From: Larimichthys crocea
Taxonomy: Eukaryota; Chordata; Actinopteri; Sciaenidae
Assembly (NCBI RefSeq): GCF_000972845.2
Contig: NC_040028.1
Span: 17,048,871-17,112,870 of the forward strand
DNA length: 64,000 bases
Direction: 5' to 3'
Each line of letters begins with the position of its first letter. The first letter of the stretch is position 1. The translations under genes were made by a program, and so were the position numbers. Of this stretch, positions 10,331-23,530 are shown piece after piece. The notes beneath the pieces are model-generated. The model saw nothing but the letters and a program-made list of their open reading frames with translations. It ran no database searches and was not told where the DNA came from.

Positions 10331-12084
10331 AAACATTAAACAGTGAAGAAGGAAGCTAGCCACTCTGGTTTTTACCTTTTTTTCATAAGGTGTAGTATAA
10401 TGTATGTAGTATCTATTCTGTGTTACACCTTTAGTCTTCAGTCCAACCTATCACCACGAATCTTTCCCTTTATTTTGAAATGTAGGGCCAGTAGAGCTTG
10501 TTTACATGAAAGTATGCCTTGTTGTTGAGTTAAGGGTTAAAAGGTTTCAGTGGCGCATCTTTAGGGAAGAGATGTCACACTTTCTAACACACATACACAT
10601 GCAGACACCTTGAAACAGCTCTATAGATAAACAGACTTTGACAGATAGAGAAATGTGAGACAGGTGATTTGATTTGAGTGTTTAAAAATGAGGTTCTGCT
10701 CCAGATTGTGCTTATCTGTATAAATACAGATGTCTGCAAGGTAAGGATTAATGATGAGGGTGGCCATGTTATTCAAATATCAGAAATCTTATCTCCACTA
10801 ATATTATATTTTCTATAACAAATTATTTTTAGCACCTTTCTGTCACATTCTTTAACCAAACTGTCAGTGTAATGATGTTATTGTTTGAAGTAATCATATA
10901 TTGTATATATACGGTATAAATGTGTATGTAAGTGCGTGAGTTGAATACACAAACATATGCTGTATGTCTAACAGAGCTAATAAACACTGTGTGTTATCCC
11001 GGAGCTTACGAACACAGAACCAGAACAGAACAACGGGCATGCGCTGTGGGCTCACTGTGTGAATGTGTATATGCACAACATGTGTGTGTTTTTTCACCAT
11101 AAGCCGCCTTGGCTTGGGATGAAAAAGGACCCCAAAAAAACAGAAGAGCATCTGGAGGCCAGGTTTGGCACACTGGGAAGGAATTTCATGTTTTTTTGTT
11201 TTTTTTTCTGAGAGGTACAAAGCTGAGCTGGAAAAAAAAGAGTGGCGTAGAAAGATTCAAAACTGAAAGATTCAGAAACTTTTTTAATCTTTTTATTTAT
11301 CTGTTTGTTGCATTTATTACATCAACTTTACGTGAATCTTTTCATATTTTCTTCTTTTACTTCAGTTGCTCTGTTCAGGGCTGGATACGATGCTACGTTT
11401 CCATTTATTTAATAAAAAAATGTTCTGTAATTACATTTCAGAGTTACTCCAAAATAAGCTCAGAGTTCATAATCAGTGTTGTATGCGTGCTGAAACTATG
11501 CAGACAGACGACTGCTGCTTAAACTCTTATTAATGGTGAGACAGTTTGATAAACTGCAGGTCGTTCTGTTGAATACTGACAGATCCAAATCATACGCTTT
11601 GATATATAAGATTATGTCAGCATAAAGCTCTCATTTTTAAATGCCTCTGTGTACATGCAAAAAGCCTCATAACATATTTTGATCTCATTTAACCATTGTC
11701 GACCCAACAGAGCCCAACCTGTAGACATCTTCAGACACATGAACTCGCCTGACACGACGACGTAGACAGGCAACAAGACACGCATTCCTTTCGGGGGGCA
11801 CCAAAAAGGTTTCAGCGTTGCTCACTTAGGGAATTGATTCAAGCTATCTGACCTCTGACAAATATGCACACACACACACACTCTCACAACATGGTCAAAC
11901 AGACTTTGAAACGTGTAGAAAAGTTTGCAATAGATATTACATAAACAAAACATAAGTAAGCAGCCCCTCTTAGCTGAACTAAAGAAGAATATCCCTGACC
12001 CCACCCAGCTTTAGAAACACACAGAGGTGACGGAGGCCTTCGACTGAGGTACAAAGAAGTAATACCTTAATGGTGAGCTGTTAT

Positions 12085-12412
12085 TTAAAGGATAAGGCTG
12101 GTGATATTCTATATTTATTCTACGTATATCCCACGTAAACAGCGAGGCATAACAACATAACATAAAGAAGAACAGCTGGGCACTGTAGGTTTTAGCAAAT
12201 GTTACTCAAACGGGAGTAAATAGTGAATTTGATGGGGACTATATCAGCTGTGGATTTATACATATTTGGTGGCCTTGCGAGGAAGCAGGACAGTGTATAT
12301 GGGATCGACTTTAAATAAACCACAGTGCCTTTAACGTAAAGCACTGATGTGCCGCAGAGGGTTACGTTCTGGCTACACAGGCAGTAGTTACATCACCAGA
12401 CGTATCCTTTAA
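12085..12412. mobile_element. Short MITE-like element with terminal inverted repeats
   Basis: The left end TTAAAGGATA (12085-12094) is mirrored by TATCCTTTAA (12403-12412), an exact 10-base inverted repeat bounding 328 bases with no coding potential. The internal start AAGGCTGGTGATATTCTATA resembles a common teleost MITE family, recognised from memory. Confidence 0.55.
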
Positions 12413-13706
12413 GTATTTCAAAGACATGCAATATGCTGCAACAGCACAATCGCTATACTTTAATTTTGCCATACAGTGACTCTGCTGTGTGAACGTGTGG
12501 CCATCCACTCAATTAATTACATAGCCAGAGAGAAAAAACAGAGATCCTTCATCATTTCCTCTCCGACTTCACGTGACGACAGCCTGGAGATTATATAAGA
12601 CTCAGGTGCAGAGGCAGAAGGAGAAGAAGAAGAGTAAAGATGAATGTCGTTGAACAGTCCGCGCTCATACGCAGAATTGTATTTGCCGTCCTATAGAGGC
12701 GTGTCACTTTGTACCGAGACGACGATGATGGTGCAGGGAAACAATTCTGCCTCTCCTCTTTTCAGCTCCTGGTCCCATCTGAAAGATTAATCAGCTGGAG
12801 AGGGCAGGAGAAGGTAATGACACAAGATGGAAGAACGCATTATAACATGTTTACATAGTTCAGTGTTTTCCCATAATTACATTTTCCTTCGAAGGAAAAT
12901 CGAAGTTTAAAATCTGACTTGTGTCAGCGTGACAAATCTAGCGATGATTACCAGGGAAACTACTGCTTGTAAAGAAACACGTGTAGAGACGTCACAGCTG
13001 CACATTCAATATAAAAAAAACTGTATACTGTGACTGTTACATTGTCTGAGCTTGTACAATACATATAATTTCATATACATTATCTGGAGTAATGAGGTCT
13101 GGATCTGAGGTCTGAGTCCAACTGCAGACATCACATACAAGAACTTTAGATCTGTAACTTTAGATCTTTGCCACTAAACAAAGAAAGACTTCCAACAAAA
13201 TATAATAAGCCAGATAAACTTTTTTTTCAGTGTGTTCAACAAGTCTAACTACAAACCATGTGCACCAGACCTCATCTCTCCAGATCCTGGCTGAGGCACC
13301 AGTTTGAGCTCTGCTTCAGCAACAAGTTATTTCCTCTTTGTGCACAATAAACATCAGACTGTTAGGACAGCTACACAGATCCATGGCTGTTTTTCTTTCA
13401 TGCACAGACATAAAACATTGATTACATGTGTGAATAAAGTGCAGCTGGAGTGCAGGAAACTGGAATCTCACGTTCAAATGACACATCATCCTGCTAATAA
13501 TCTACCAACGCCCTAAAGTGTTCAGTATTGAATAAATCAAGACGGTATAAACAATCATATGAATACAGATTGGGAAAGAAATGATTAAAGCTGAACCTCA
13601 TTATCGTGGAATGTTAAAGAGCTCTGCCTCTTCATGCTCAGCTGCTTTGTATATCAGATGGCAAACACGTGCTTTAAAATCTCCAGTTAAAGTGGTTAAG
13701 GTGTAA

Positions 13707-13712
13707 TTTATT
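13707..13712 (-). promoter_or_regulatory. Candidate poly(A) signal of the cd200-like gene
   Basis: TTTATT on the + strand reads AATAAA on the minus strand, about 120 bases past the TGA at 13833-13831. It fits a terminal exon that runs through the internal donor. Confidence 0.4.
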
Positions 13713-13830
13713 CTCCTCCTCCTGGTCTATGAATGTAGGTGAGCGAGGTGTGGGCGGAGGCCAACAATAAAGACTCTGTAACTGCTGTTTCACTTCCAGA
13801 ATTTGGCTGCATCTAAATGTCCCAAAGACG

Positions 13831-16800
13831 TCAGGTGGACAGGAGTGTGACACTTTGTTTCCCCTTCATTCTTACACAGAAACTTTGACTGTGTAACTCA
13901 CACTCACCTTCTTTGCGCAGGAAACACTTCCAAAGGCAGAAGCAGAGGGACATGACCAACAAGGATGCCACTGTAGTGACTGAGATCAGGATGGTGAGAG
14001 CCGTCCCAACTGCAAAGAGAAAGATCGACACATTAAAAAAATAATAAATACAAACCACAGTGTGTTCATCTTGACCTTGCAGGATTCAGATTTAAATGTC
14101 AGCAGCTAAATGTGAGTTGGCACTTGTGTCTGTGTCCTGCACACTCTGTGCTAGTCTGGTCACTGCTTCCCTTTTATAGACCATCGCTGATTGGATTGGA
14201 GATTTGCTTCACAATGATTTCTCTGATATGTGCACTCCTGACCCATGAAACCCAACAACATCAGGTAATCAGCATACTAAAGCCATCACACACATGACAC
14301 ATATGAGCACATTTACCTCCCGCCCATCATTAGCTGCAAAATGTTTTAATTAAACACAGTATATTTCAGAAATTCTTCATCAAGAGTAGTAGAAGAACTT
14401 CTGTAACTTTTGCTGTTATAGTCCGAAAGCAAAAGTCCAAAAAAATATCTACAAACTGTCCTTAAAGCTCCCGCTATGTTTAATTTAACAGAGCAACACT
14501 TTGATATAACGGAGATCTTCATCACAAAGTATGCTAAATAAACACCAACTCACTTTTAGTGTTCATGGATACACCGATCGGTGACTCAAGCCCCTTGTGG
14601 TGCACCAAGCATTTGACGGACACGTCTTTCAGCAACCCTGATTGGACAGTCAATGTACTGATGACCAGGGTGGTCCCGTCACCCTGCGGGATATGTGTCG
14701 TCACGGGGGGCCCCATGGTCCGGTTATCCCTCTCCACGTTCCACACGATCTCCGCCGGCGGGCGCGACACTGAGGTGCAGTTGGCTTCGATCACACCTGG
14801 AGAGGTAGTCTTGTAGCTCACCTGAGGTTTGGGCAGCACTGAGAGAAATAAAAAGAGTATTACAACACACTGGAATATGATAACTGACATATAGATGTTC
14901 ATATTTGGCACATATTCACTGAAATGCATTTAACTCGCTCTTTGTCAAATGTGCAAGCCAGAAATGTCTGGAAATGTTATCGCAGGATGATTAAACACTT
15001 AAGTGAAATACAGTATGGATAATACGCTGTGAGACGACTAGAATATTATTTTAATAAAAACACTGGCCAACATTCAGATCGTAGTCTAGTTTGTATTTGT
15101 TTGACTTCTTCTCTTCATCTCTGGGTAAATTGCTGAGATGATACCTGGAAAAAAAACCTTGAAGCCCTCGGATCAGATAAAGCATGTGAATTCCTGCACA
15201 CTTAAGATCCATAAGTAAATCTCTGGCTGTTTTAAATTCTCTGTTCTCGGGGCTGAGTGAGGAATGTGATACACTGGAACCGAGAACATTTTTGTTGGCA
15301 AGAACACGTTTAGCCACAGATATTTGGCCCTCATAGTTTGAGCATCTTTGCAGAGTTCTAGATGGTGAACTTCACCCACTATCGGTCTGGATCAGATTTC
15401 AGGGTGGGTAAAACCACAACAGGGAAAAATTCTTTTAACAATTCAAACCATAAATCCCTGTGAGAAATTTGGAGTCTTATTTCAATGTGATACTAGGAGT
15501 TTTTAACTGGTTATGAAACTCTCAATGTCACACTGATACCTCTGTATGACCTGTACAAACAAACAAGACCATCAGCGTGAAGATTGGCTTTTTCTCTATA
15601 GTTATTCTAAATATCTGCCACCGGCTCGGATTCGGTTTGATTCCACATGAAACAAACCAGGCGGTGCAAACACTACACGCTTTGTCCACAGTAGCTGCTT
15701 TAAGATTAAATTCCACAGTTTTTCCACACCTGTTTCTATATCAGATTTGCAATACTCTACACTACTATGATGTAATATAAATGTCATACATTTCTAAAAG
15801 TGAAGGTTTTTATTCTGGAAAGTCATTTTATGAATATCACGGTGCAGTTAATGTTAACTTTAAATAATAATAAGCAAGAATGTGTACTGTAATACTGTTA
15901 TTATTTAATTTATACTACTACTTTGCAAGTACTTAAATATGATTTTGGAGTATTTTAGTTTTATGTTATAGGTATTTGTACATTTATTTGACAGCTTTAC
16001 TTAAAAGTTACTTTACATGATGACCTCATAAAATATAATGCATTTTATGGCAGTAAAGTACAGAGAAAAGTTAAAACATATGATATATATAAAAATTATT
16101 TTATTTCATATTTACTCTCGGCAAACTACAATCTATTCTATAAATAAATCATTAAAACTAATACTACTACTTACTAAAACTAAGTAAAATATTATACTGG
16201 ATAACAATATAACTAGTACTAGTACTTTTACTTTGATACTTTAGGTATATTGTCTTGTTTATAATGAATGAATAAAAGACTTGGAGTGGAGTATTTTTAC
16301 ATGTTTACTAATTCTTTTGACCACTGGGGGCAGCAAAAACAAGCTGTGAACATCGACGTCACCACCTCTTTACCACTGACTGACTGATGTCTGAACAGTT
16401 ACTGTACAGAGCAACATTGTCACCATTGAGAGTCATGTTCACGTCCACCTGATGAATATTAGCTCTCATATTTACTGTCTTCTAACTCTGTTTTTGGTCT
16501 CCACCAACGTCTTTCTGCTGTTTAGTAAGGAGAAGGGTGGGTATAGTCGGCTTTTATAGCTTTTCAGTGACGACCACTGGCTGCTGTGGCAGAAAATAAC
16601 TCTATGAGAGCAATGTGAGTGAAATAGTTGCTACACAATGAGCTGAAACTTGCTATAGCGCTCCATAATGCTGAAGGGAGCTGCTGATAAAGGTGATGAT
16701 TTTTCTGTCTTCATCATCGTGAATGACCTCATTTTCATTTGGGGCTGTCTCTAAAACATTTTATTCCATTTGAAGACTTTTTTTGTGAGGTCATGCTATC

Positions 16801-19560
16801 CGAGTGGGAGTAAAGGAGGGGGCATCACATCATCCAGTGTAGGATGGGCCGGGGGAGGACCGCTGACAGCAATAAACAGTAAGAAAAAAAAACCCATTAA
16901 TGCTAATTGTGCCTCACTACTAGAAACACCTACTGTACTGTACAGTTCGATTTCAAACAAAAGCTGTTTGTTGAGATAACTGCGAGAAAAAGGGGACGGG
17001 AGGAAAGCAAGTGAGCAAAAGCAGAGAGAGACAAAGCACAGAGGGGATCACTGTCTGCTGCAAACACTGACACAGTCATGCATCAGGACCTCGCTCCCTG
17101 CCTCCATCATTCTTCCGAATGCTCCATTCTTTACATGGAGACACACTGCTCTGTGTCTGCGTTAAATCAAAGCCGACATCTTAGCCTTTCGCTGTATTGC
17201 AAAAACATTCAGCAGCTACAATCGGGAAGAAAAGATAAACATTCCTGTCTAAATCCCAGAGGTACCTGTGTCTTTCCTAAATGTCCTCCCGGCTCCTACA
17301 TCTTCTGTAGGACTCACTCACAGCTACAGCCATGCTGAAATGTACATTTTCTTCTTCAGGAAACTAATATTAGGCAAACTGAAATGAAGTCAATGCCGAA
17401 GAGCCAAAACCTGCAGTATATAAAACTGTATATAACCTCCTCTTCCCGGGTGGAGCTCAAGTTCTCCTCCCTCACTCGGTTTCTGTGTGGGTCGTACTAA
17501 AATGCAAAATAAAACAATCAGTAATGTTAGCTGGTCGGGGGGAAAAAGGTGTTTACCATAGGTGGCGAGGCAAACTGTGGAGCTCTTCTGCCCTTCAGGA
17601 TGTGTGGTGTACAGACAGGTGTAGCAGCCCTCGTCCTCGATAGCGACAGGCTGGATGGTGAGCTGACTGTTGGAGAGGGAGGGACTTAACCAGACTCTCC
17701 CCTGGTACGGTGGCTCTATCATGGGGTCGCTCCGTTTCGCATAGGAAGCCACGTCTGTGGAGACTCCCTGCGCGGAGGTGTGTTTCCACGAGATCTGCTG
17801 CACCTTTTCAGGCAAGCCGTAAAAACACGAGAGGGAGGCCTTCTTGCCACTCACCGCTGTCTTATTGCTCTCGACGGTGACTTGCGCTGGGAGTGAAAAG
17901 AGGCCACGATCCAGTGAAAGAATGATGGATGAGGAGAATAAGGATAAGGAAAGAAACACAGAGACGGTGAGAGGGTGAAAAACAGGACAATCTCAATCTC
18001 AAACAGAAACGAGTCACTGGAATCTGCAACAGCTGTTTCTGGTTAGGAAAATAAGCCCTCCTTCTCTCACTGCTCCACAGCTCTTTATTAACATGCTTGG
18101 CTGAGCCATAGACAGACTTATAAACTTGTGTTCAGAAGGTAGGGATGCCTGTATTCACATACTTTCAGTAAATCCCCACGGTAGGTCGATATTCAGGTTG
18201 TAGGGAGGGAGGAGTAGCTGACTGTGGAGTCTATTGGAGAACCGATTTTGTTTAATCGTGACGGGTGGGTGCAAAGAGCAGAGCATCCAGAATCAATTAT
18301 TCCACATTCGCCGCTTTTTGTTCAAAGTGTAATTATAAGCAGAAGGGTGGGGAAAACTATTCAAATATCCTCAGAGAAATGTCTGCAAATGAACCACTGC
18401 TGGAAGCACATTATAATCCAATATTACCACTAATGCAATAGATTCAGCTCATTTGAAAGGGAGACAGTTCGCTTCTGTCTGTACGTAACGCAACAAAAAG
18501 ACTGTTTATGTGGTGTGGCTACAAGGTTAGCAGCGTGAACAGTCCCGAGCTGGAACAGTGTTTCTTCCCATTCTGCTGATATCGTGCGATATTAAGCGGT
18601 ATTAAGCTCAAACAGCGGTGGAAGCTTCCCTCATCTGGTTCACGACCTTCATAACCGTGTCAAGATAACAGAGTCACTTCCTGGATAAAGAAACTCATTT
18701 TTCATCTAAATCTCTCCCGTCAGGGTTGTTATCTTTGCTGTATTTGCGCTGTAGAGCTTTAATTCCAGCTCACTCACAGGTCGCCATGTTATTACAGTAC
18801 ATTGTTGTGATGACACCTGTAGCACTGGAGATCCAAGAACTACATCGCTCTTGATTGGCACCAACTAAATCCCTTATATACAGATCTATGGAATCCCTTG
18901 TGCTTAATGCATTAAAAATCAAATCAGAAAGTTGCAGAGAAAGATTGTTTTGGCCTTTGTTAGAGTCAACAGTAGAAAGATGGCTTTTAAAACCGTTTCT
19001 GAACATGGCACTGCACAAAACTGAACTACACCCATCAGAGTGATGCTATAGACTCTCAAAGCTGCTGCCCTTAAAGGTCTTACTCACCGGTAACAGTGAG
19101 GCAGGTCTGTCCCTGCTTTGAAGCGGACTGATGCATGTCAAAGATGCAGGTGTAGCAGCCTTCGTCACGGAAGCTCACCCTGCGGATGATGATAGCCGAG
19201 GTGTCTTTTGGGGAGGATGCGAGCTCAACATGCTGCTGTCCACTCACACTGTCTCTTTGGCCGGGCTGGTAGGTCAGAAGTGTCTGGTTCTGGACATCAA
19301 TCCATCGCACCTGCCTCAGAGACTCACCTCGATCCCTCGAAACAGTGCAAGTCAGAGTGAAGGGCTTGTCCACTGGAGCTTCCAGACGCTCTGGTGCCGT
19401 TACCTTGCCTGAAACATGCAACCAGTATGAAAAATTTGGTGTGACCTGAGTTCTCTATTTGAGTTTTATCCTTCTTTAGCATGGCATACTCACCCTGCAG
19501 TCTTCCCACCATCAGTAACAGCAAACACACCTGCAGACCTTTCCTCATCATCTTCTTCAT
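13831..19560 (-). CDS. cd200: CD200 (OX-2)-like membrane glycoprotein with V-V-C2 ectodomain
   Basis: Immunoregulatory cell-surface ligand; mammalian CD200 binds CD200R on myeloid cells. Exons, in order on the minus strand: 19560-19494 (signal peptide, 22 codons plus 1 nt), 19408-19088 (V-type Ig), 17886-17557 (second V-type Ig), 14838-14554 (C2-type Ig), 14009-13831 (transmembrane plus tail). This sums to 1182 nt, 393 aa, and all introns are phase 1. Both V exons carry the CD200 hallmark DEGCYTC followed by a third cysteine ([14 protein letters not shown]). The C2 exon has [16 protein letters not shown] and VKCLVHHKG. The transmembrane stretch starts [13 protein letters not shown] and ends LCFCLWKCF. 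Ordinary CD200 has one V domain, so the extra V exon is unusual; both being phase 1-1, they could be alternative. A GT donor at 13907 inside the last exon offers another ending. BTLA-like neighbours support the call. Confidence 0.75.
16315..16710 (+). repeat. Dispersed repeat, copy 1 (paired with 37.95 kb)
   Basis: It shares landmarks with about 37952-38600: GGCAGCAAAAACAAGCTGTG against GGCAGCAGAAACAAGCTGTA near the start, and CAATGAGCTGAAACTTGCT against CAATGAGCTGAAACTCGCT near the end. It lies in the intron between the C2 and second V exons of the cd200-like gene. A non-coding interspersed element of unknown class. Confidence 0.5.
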
Positions 19561-20656
19561 TGCTCATTTAACAGGGAGGAGGAAGAGCGCTACTGAGATG
19601 TGGAAAAAGTTCACGTTATCATAGTCAGCCCAACACGAACTAGAACTCCCCTCTAATTTATACAACTGGTGATCCAGAATTTTTATGTGCTAACGTAATT
19701 TATATTCCCGGAGCCAATTTAGCTCATGTGGTCATTAGATGGTGTCCAGCAAATCTGAACTATTCAGTGGGATGCATCGCAAATATTGTGTAACAGCCAG
19801 AAAACAGAGAACAAAGAACAAAAATAAGTTGACAGAGCTGAACAGATTTTTTTTCTGGCACACCACTGGTTGAATTAAAGACTAAGACAAAAACATGCAC
19901 TGGACTTAATAAATAAATACAAACTTATTTTTCATGAGTTACACAACAACAATTCTATAACAGCTGCACATCTAAATAATAATAAAAAAGAAATCTGTAG
20001 TTGATCAAAATAGTTGAGGAGCACTGTCACATTTTTTGTATTCCTTGTGTCATATAAATCATACTCCCATAAGACTGAGACACTCACCTCTAACTTGTCC
20101 CAATGCAAAAGGTGTAAAAGCCAACAGCTGGAGATGCAGCTCTACCTCTGCAGCATCCTGCCCGTCCTTACGACCCAGCAGTCTTTTGAAGCATCACTCC
20201 ACAACGACCGACAAATTGTTTTTTACTCATCCGAGTGTTTTCTGTTCTCCGCACCACCACCAGCACAATGAACACCAGCCGTCGGTATCGCTTCAATTTG
20301 CTGTGGATGAGTTATTTCTTGACTTCAGGTTTTCAAACACCGCGCCCTCTAGTGTCACTGAGTGCACATTGCTTTCTAGGACAGGTGGAGAGTTTTTCAG
20401 TGTCAAGTTGTTTTTGTTAAAAAGTTAGAGTTGTTCCGTGGATGCAGCTTTCTCCTCAGGACAGTTTAAGTACTATCTTCTACTTTCTCTTACAAACATT
20501 TTGCACATACATTTATATTGTTCATATTTTTTAGCACTTGATTGTTTATCTTCTTTTATATATTTATTCTTTAATTAATGTTTGTTATGCACTAAAACAC
20601 CAAGGCAAATTCCTTGTATGTGAAAACCTACTTGGAAATAAACCTGGTTCTGATTC

Positions 20657-20707
20657 TCAAAACAAACAAACAAACAAACAAACAAACAAACAAACAAACA
20701 AACAAAC
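20657..20707. repeat. (AAAC)n microsatellite
   Basis: About twelve units of AAAC in a row between TTCTC and CCAAAAC. Confidence 0.95.
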
Positions 20708-21118
20708 CAAAACATATATTCGAAATATTTGAAAAATGTTAAAGAAGCATTTTATAAAGGACAATAAATAAATAATTAAATTGTGGTAACTAAACATATA
20801 TATATGAATCAGTTATGAAATGTAGAAATAGACTTTTTCATTATTTATTTATTTATGTCATTTTTTTGTCCATCATACCATTTGTGTTTAAATTAGTATC
20901 AAAACATTGACATAACAGACACTAAAAGACACACAAAATAAAATAAACTATAGGACACAATGAAGAAATACACAAAACACCACAACAAAATAATAAAACA
21001 CAGCTGAGAAGCGTTTCTGCTCTGATAAAAAAATAAAAAAAAACTGGATGACATGTCTCCCTTACACTGCACCTACCAAGTATTTCTCTGTATTTCTTCA
21101 TCCAATTACAGATTTTTG

Positions 21119-21750
21119 TCTAACTAACTACACACTATAATGAAAAGCACTCTCATCTTTAGTATGCTTTGCCATCATACTAACATAGTTCAAACTGTAG
21201 AGAATTCTTCAGATTCTTCACATGCACAGAAATATTTGCAGATACACACATGGGCTATTGAATTTTTTTTTTTTTCACCAAACAAGTCAGTGCAACATAT
21301 GCACAGCAGATACAAAATCTGTAATACGAATGAAGTGTGTGCCATCTGGTGCAAAAGTTTGATTTTGGTTGCAGAGCTTCATTTTGCGGGATAGATGAGG
21401 TATTTTGCAGTTTGGGTATGTGGTTTGGTGAATTGTGTTAGTATTTTGATAAAACCAGCCTATTTTGCAAAATTATGTTTAAGCAATTGGAAAAAAATAG
21501 TAAATATTTGTGCTACCCATGTCATTTCAGTGTTTACAGTTTGTCTAACCAACTACAGACGGGCATAATGAAAAGCACTCTCATCTTTAGTATGCTTTGC
21601 CATCATACTAACATAGTTCAAACTGTAGAGAATTCTTCAGATTGTTCACATGCACATAAATATTTGCAGATACACACACGTGCTATTGAAATATTTATTT
21701 TGTTTATTTTTCACTAAACAAGTCAGTGCAACATATGCACAGCAGATATA
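21119..21750 (+). repeat. Two direct repeat copies spaced 428 bases apart
   Basis: Copy A is about 21119-21316 and copy B about 21543-21745. Both contain ATAATGAAAAGCACTCTCAT, the following GTATGCTTTGCCATCATAC and, further on, AACAAGTCAGTGCAACATAT then GCACAGCAGATA. Similarity is high, with a few substitutions and a length change in a T-rich tract, so the duplication looks fairly recent. No coding function seen. Confidence 0.85.
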
Positions 21751-22299
21751 TTTACATTGGAGTGAACTAAAATATGCTTATAAAACAGTAAGCTCAAAAA
21801 TACAATTACAGAAAAAATGTGCAGGAAAAAAATGATAAATAAAAAAATAAATAAACAGGAAAGCAAAATAATTAGACAACACTGTTCTAACCCGACCTCT
21901 CATTCTCCCCCTCCCTCTTCCTCTCTCAGCAATGTCTTCCATTGTTGTTGTAAAAGAAAAAAAGATGCTCACCTGTGCTGTTTTATTGCTTACTTTCTGA
22001 TTGAAGTGTTAACAATTACATAACACCTGTTTGGCCAGGTGGCACATATAGTGGCCAATGAGCTCATGTAGTGTCATTTTAAATGGCAGTGTTTTGAAAT
22101 TGCAAACATGTGACTTTATGTCAGATTGTTGTGTCTTATGCAGAGAGCCGTGTTCAGTACACTTAAAAAAAAAAGAAGAAGTGCCATTTTGAATTGCAAA
22201 ATGTGTGTAAAGCAGAAAATGTGTTTAAAGTTTTGGAGATTTGAGATGAGGTTCCCTGTGTGACAGTTTAAATATTTATGCTATCCATTTCATTTCAAA

Positions 22300-22500
22300 C
22301 CTGTGAGCATAGACATATATACATAGACGCCGCATTGAGCGCTGAATCGTACGTCGACGTCGCCGCCATATTGGTTCGGGCAGATCTGCCCGTAAACTAA
22401 TACAAGGAAATGGACTGAACTTCATAAAGCGCCTTTCTACAAAGTTCTTTAAGTTAATGCCTCTTATACACCCATTCACACACACACACTAATATATCTG
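22300..22500. repeat. Probable interspersed repeat with CpG-rich core
   Basis: An isolated CpG-dense core (CGTACGTCGACGTCGCCGCC) in AT-rich surroundings, followed by AAAGCGCCTTTCTACAAAG. Both strings resemble dispersed teleost elements known from memory. Not an obvious promoter of a local gene. Confidence 0.3.
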
Positions 22501-22779
22501 GGAGACAAACAGGCACCAAAAACAACGTATGTAACTTTTAAAGTGATGATTATAAATGTTTACTCCTTATGTAAGCACCAAACCAACGTATGTATTTTTC
22601 TAATGCTGAGTGTTTACAGCTACTAATGTGTGTAACACTGTTACTGTGATGATAAATATGGATATATTGATTATGTAGGGATATGTTGATTTATGCGGGG
22701 CTTTATAATAACAATGATCCTGAATATGGAGAGGGGATCATCGAGTTGGTGTTCCGCTAGAGGGAGATGATTTATGCAG

Positions 22780-23484
22780 GTATATATATATATTATATGT
22801 ATACGGTGTCCGTTAGATATTATTAGATGTACGTATGGTGTGGTGGGGGGTTAGAGTACTATATCTTATAGTCTATAGATATATAGATAGATGATCTTTA
22901 GATAGGAGATAGATATACCAACAACACATAGATATACATGATTACATATAACATTCATACATAGATTATTTGATATGTTTATATATACACCTACACCCAC
23001 ATACACACCATCACAACAGATATCAGATGATTCTAGACCGTACATCCATTATTCCATTATTATATATATTATATATATCTTTACACAGATACCTATTTCT
23101 AGAGAACATTCCATATAGTCACACACACACATTTTCTATATTGTATGACATCAGATATTTACATAATATTTATATCTACCTTATATCATATAGTATCACA
23201 CAAACAACACAAACACACCAACACATATATATACTACATACATACACACCCATATAGTACAAAACCACATATATACACATATATATACAACTACATACCA
23301 TATTAGTAACCACACACACACGCCACACACCACACACACATATCTACCCACATCTATATATACATTACATACATATATAGTACACACCACACACACACAC
23401 ACACACACACCCATATATACATATTACATACATATATTACACCACACACACCACACCACACACACCACCACCCCTATCCCCCCA

Positions 23485-23519
<35 letters not shown>

Positions 23520-23530
23520 CATACATATAG
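22780..23530. repeat. Degenerate CA/TA simple-sequence region
   Basis: About 750 bases of interrupted (CA)n, (TA)n and ATAC-like repeats with frequent single-base irregularities, for example ACACACCACACACCAC. Apparent long open frames on both strands here are products of the simple sequence. Confidence 0.85.

Larger units (their letters stand above)
8620..13700. other. Intergenic region between the BTLA-like pair and the cd200-like gene
   Basis: No exon with supporting splice sites and family similarity was found. It holds a poly(A) run at 9489-9506, a CT-then-CA tract at about 9738-9778, an interspersed repeat at about 10141-10330 and a TIR element at 12085-12412. Open frames here are short and composed of low-complexity or AT-rich sequence. 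Confidence 0.5.

Noticed and set aside
17390..17959. Longer single open frame across the second V exon of the cd200-like gene
   Set aside because: It includes intron on both sides; the CTCCCAG acceptor and GTAAAC donor bound the Ig domain exactly in the expected phase 1-1.
20657..20707. Regular short repeats that might suggest an array
   Set aside because: It is a plain AAAC microsatellite without spacers; CRISPR arrays are not expected in a vertebrate genome.
22970..23414. Open frames on both strands in the CA/TA region
   Set aside because: The translations are repetitive H/T/Y or V/C stretches produced by simple-sequence DNA.
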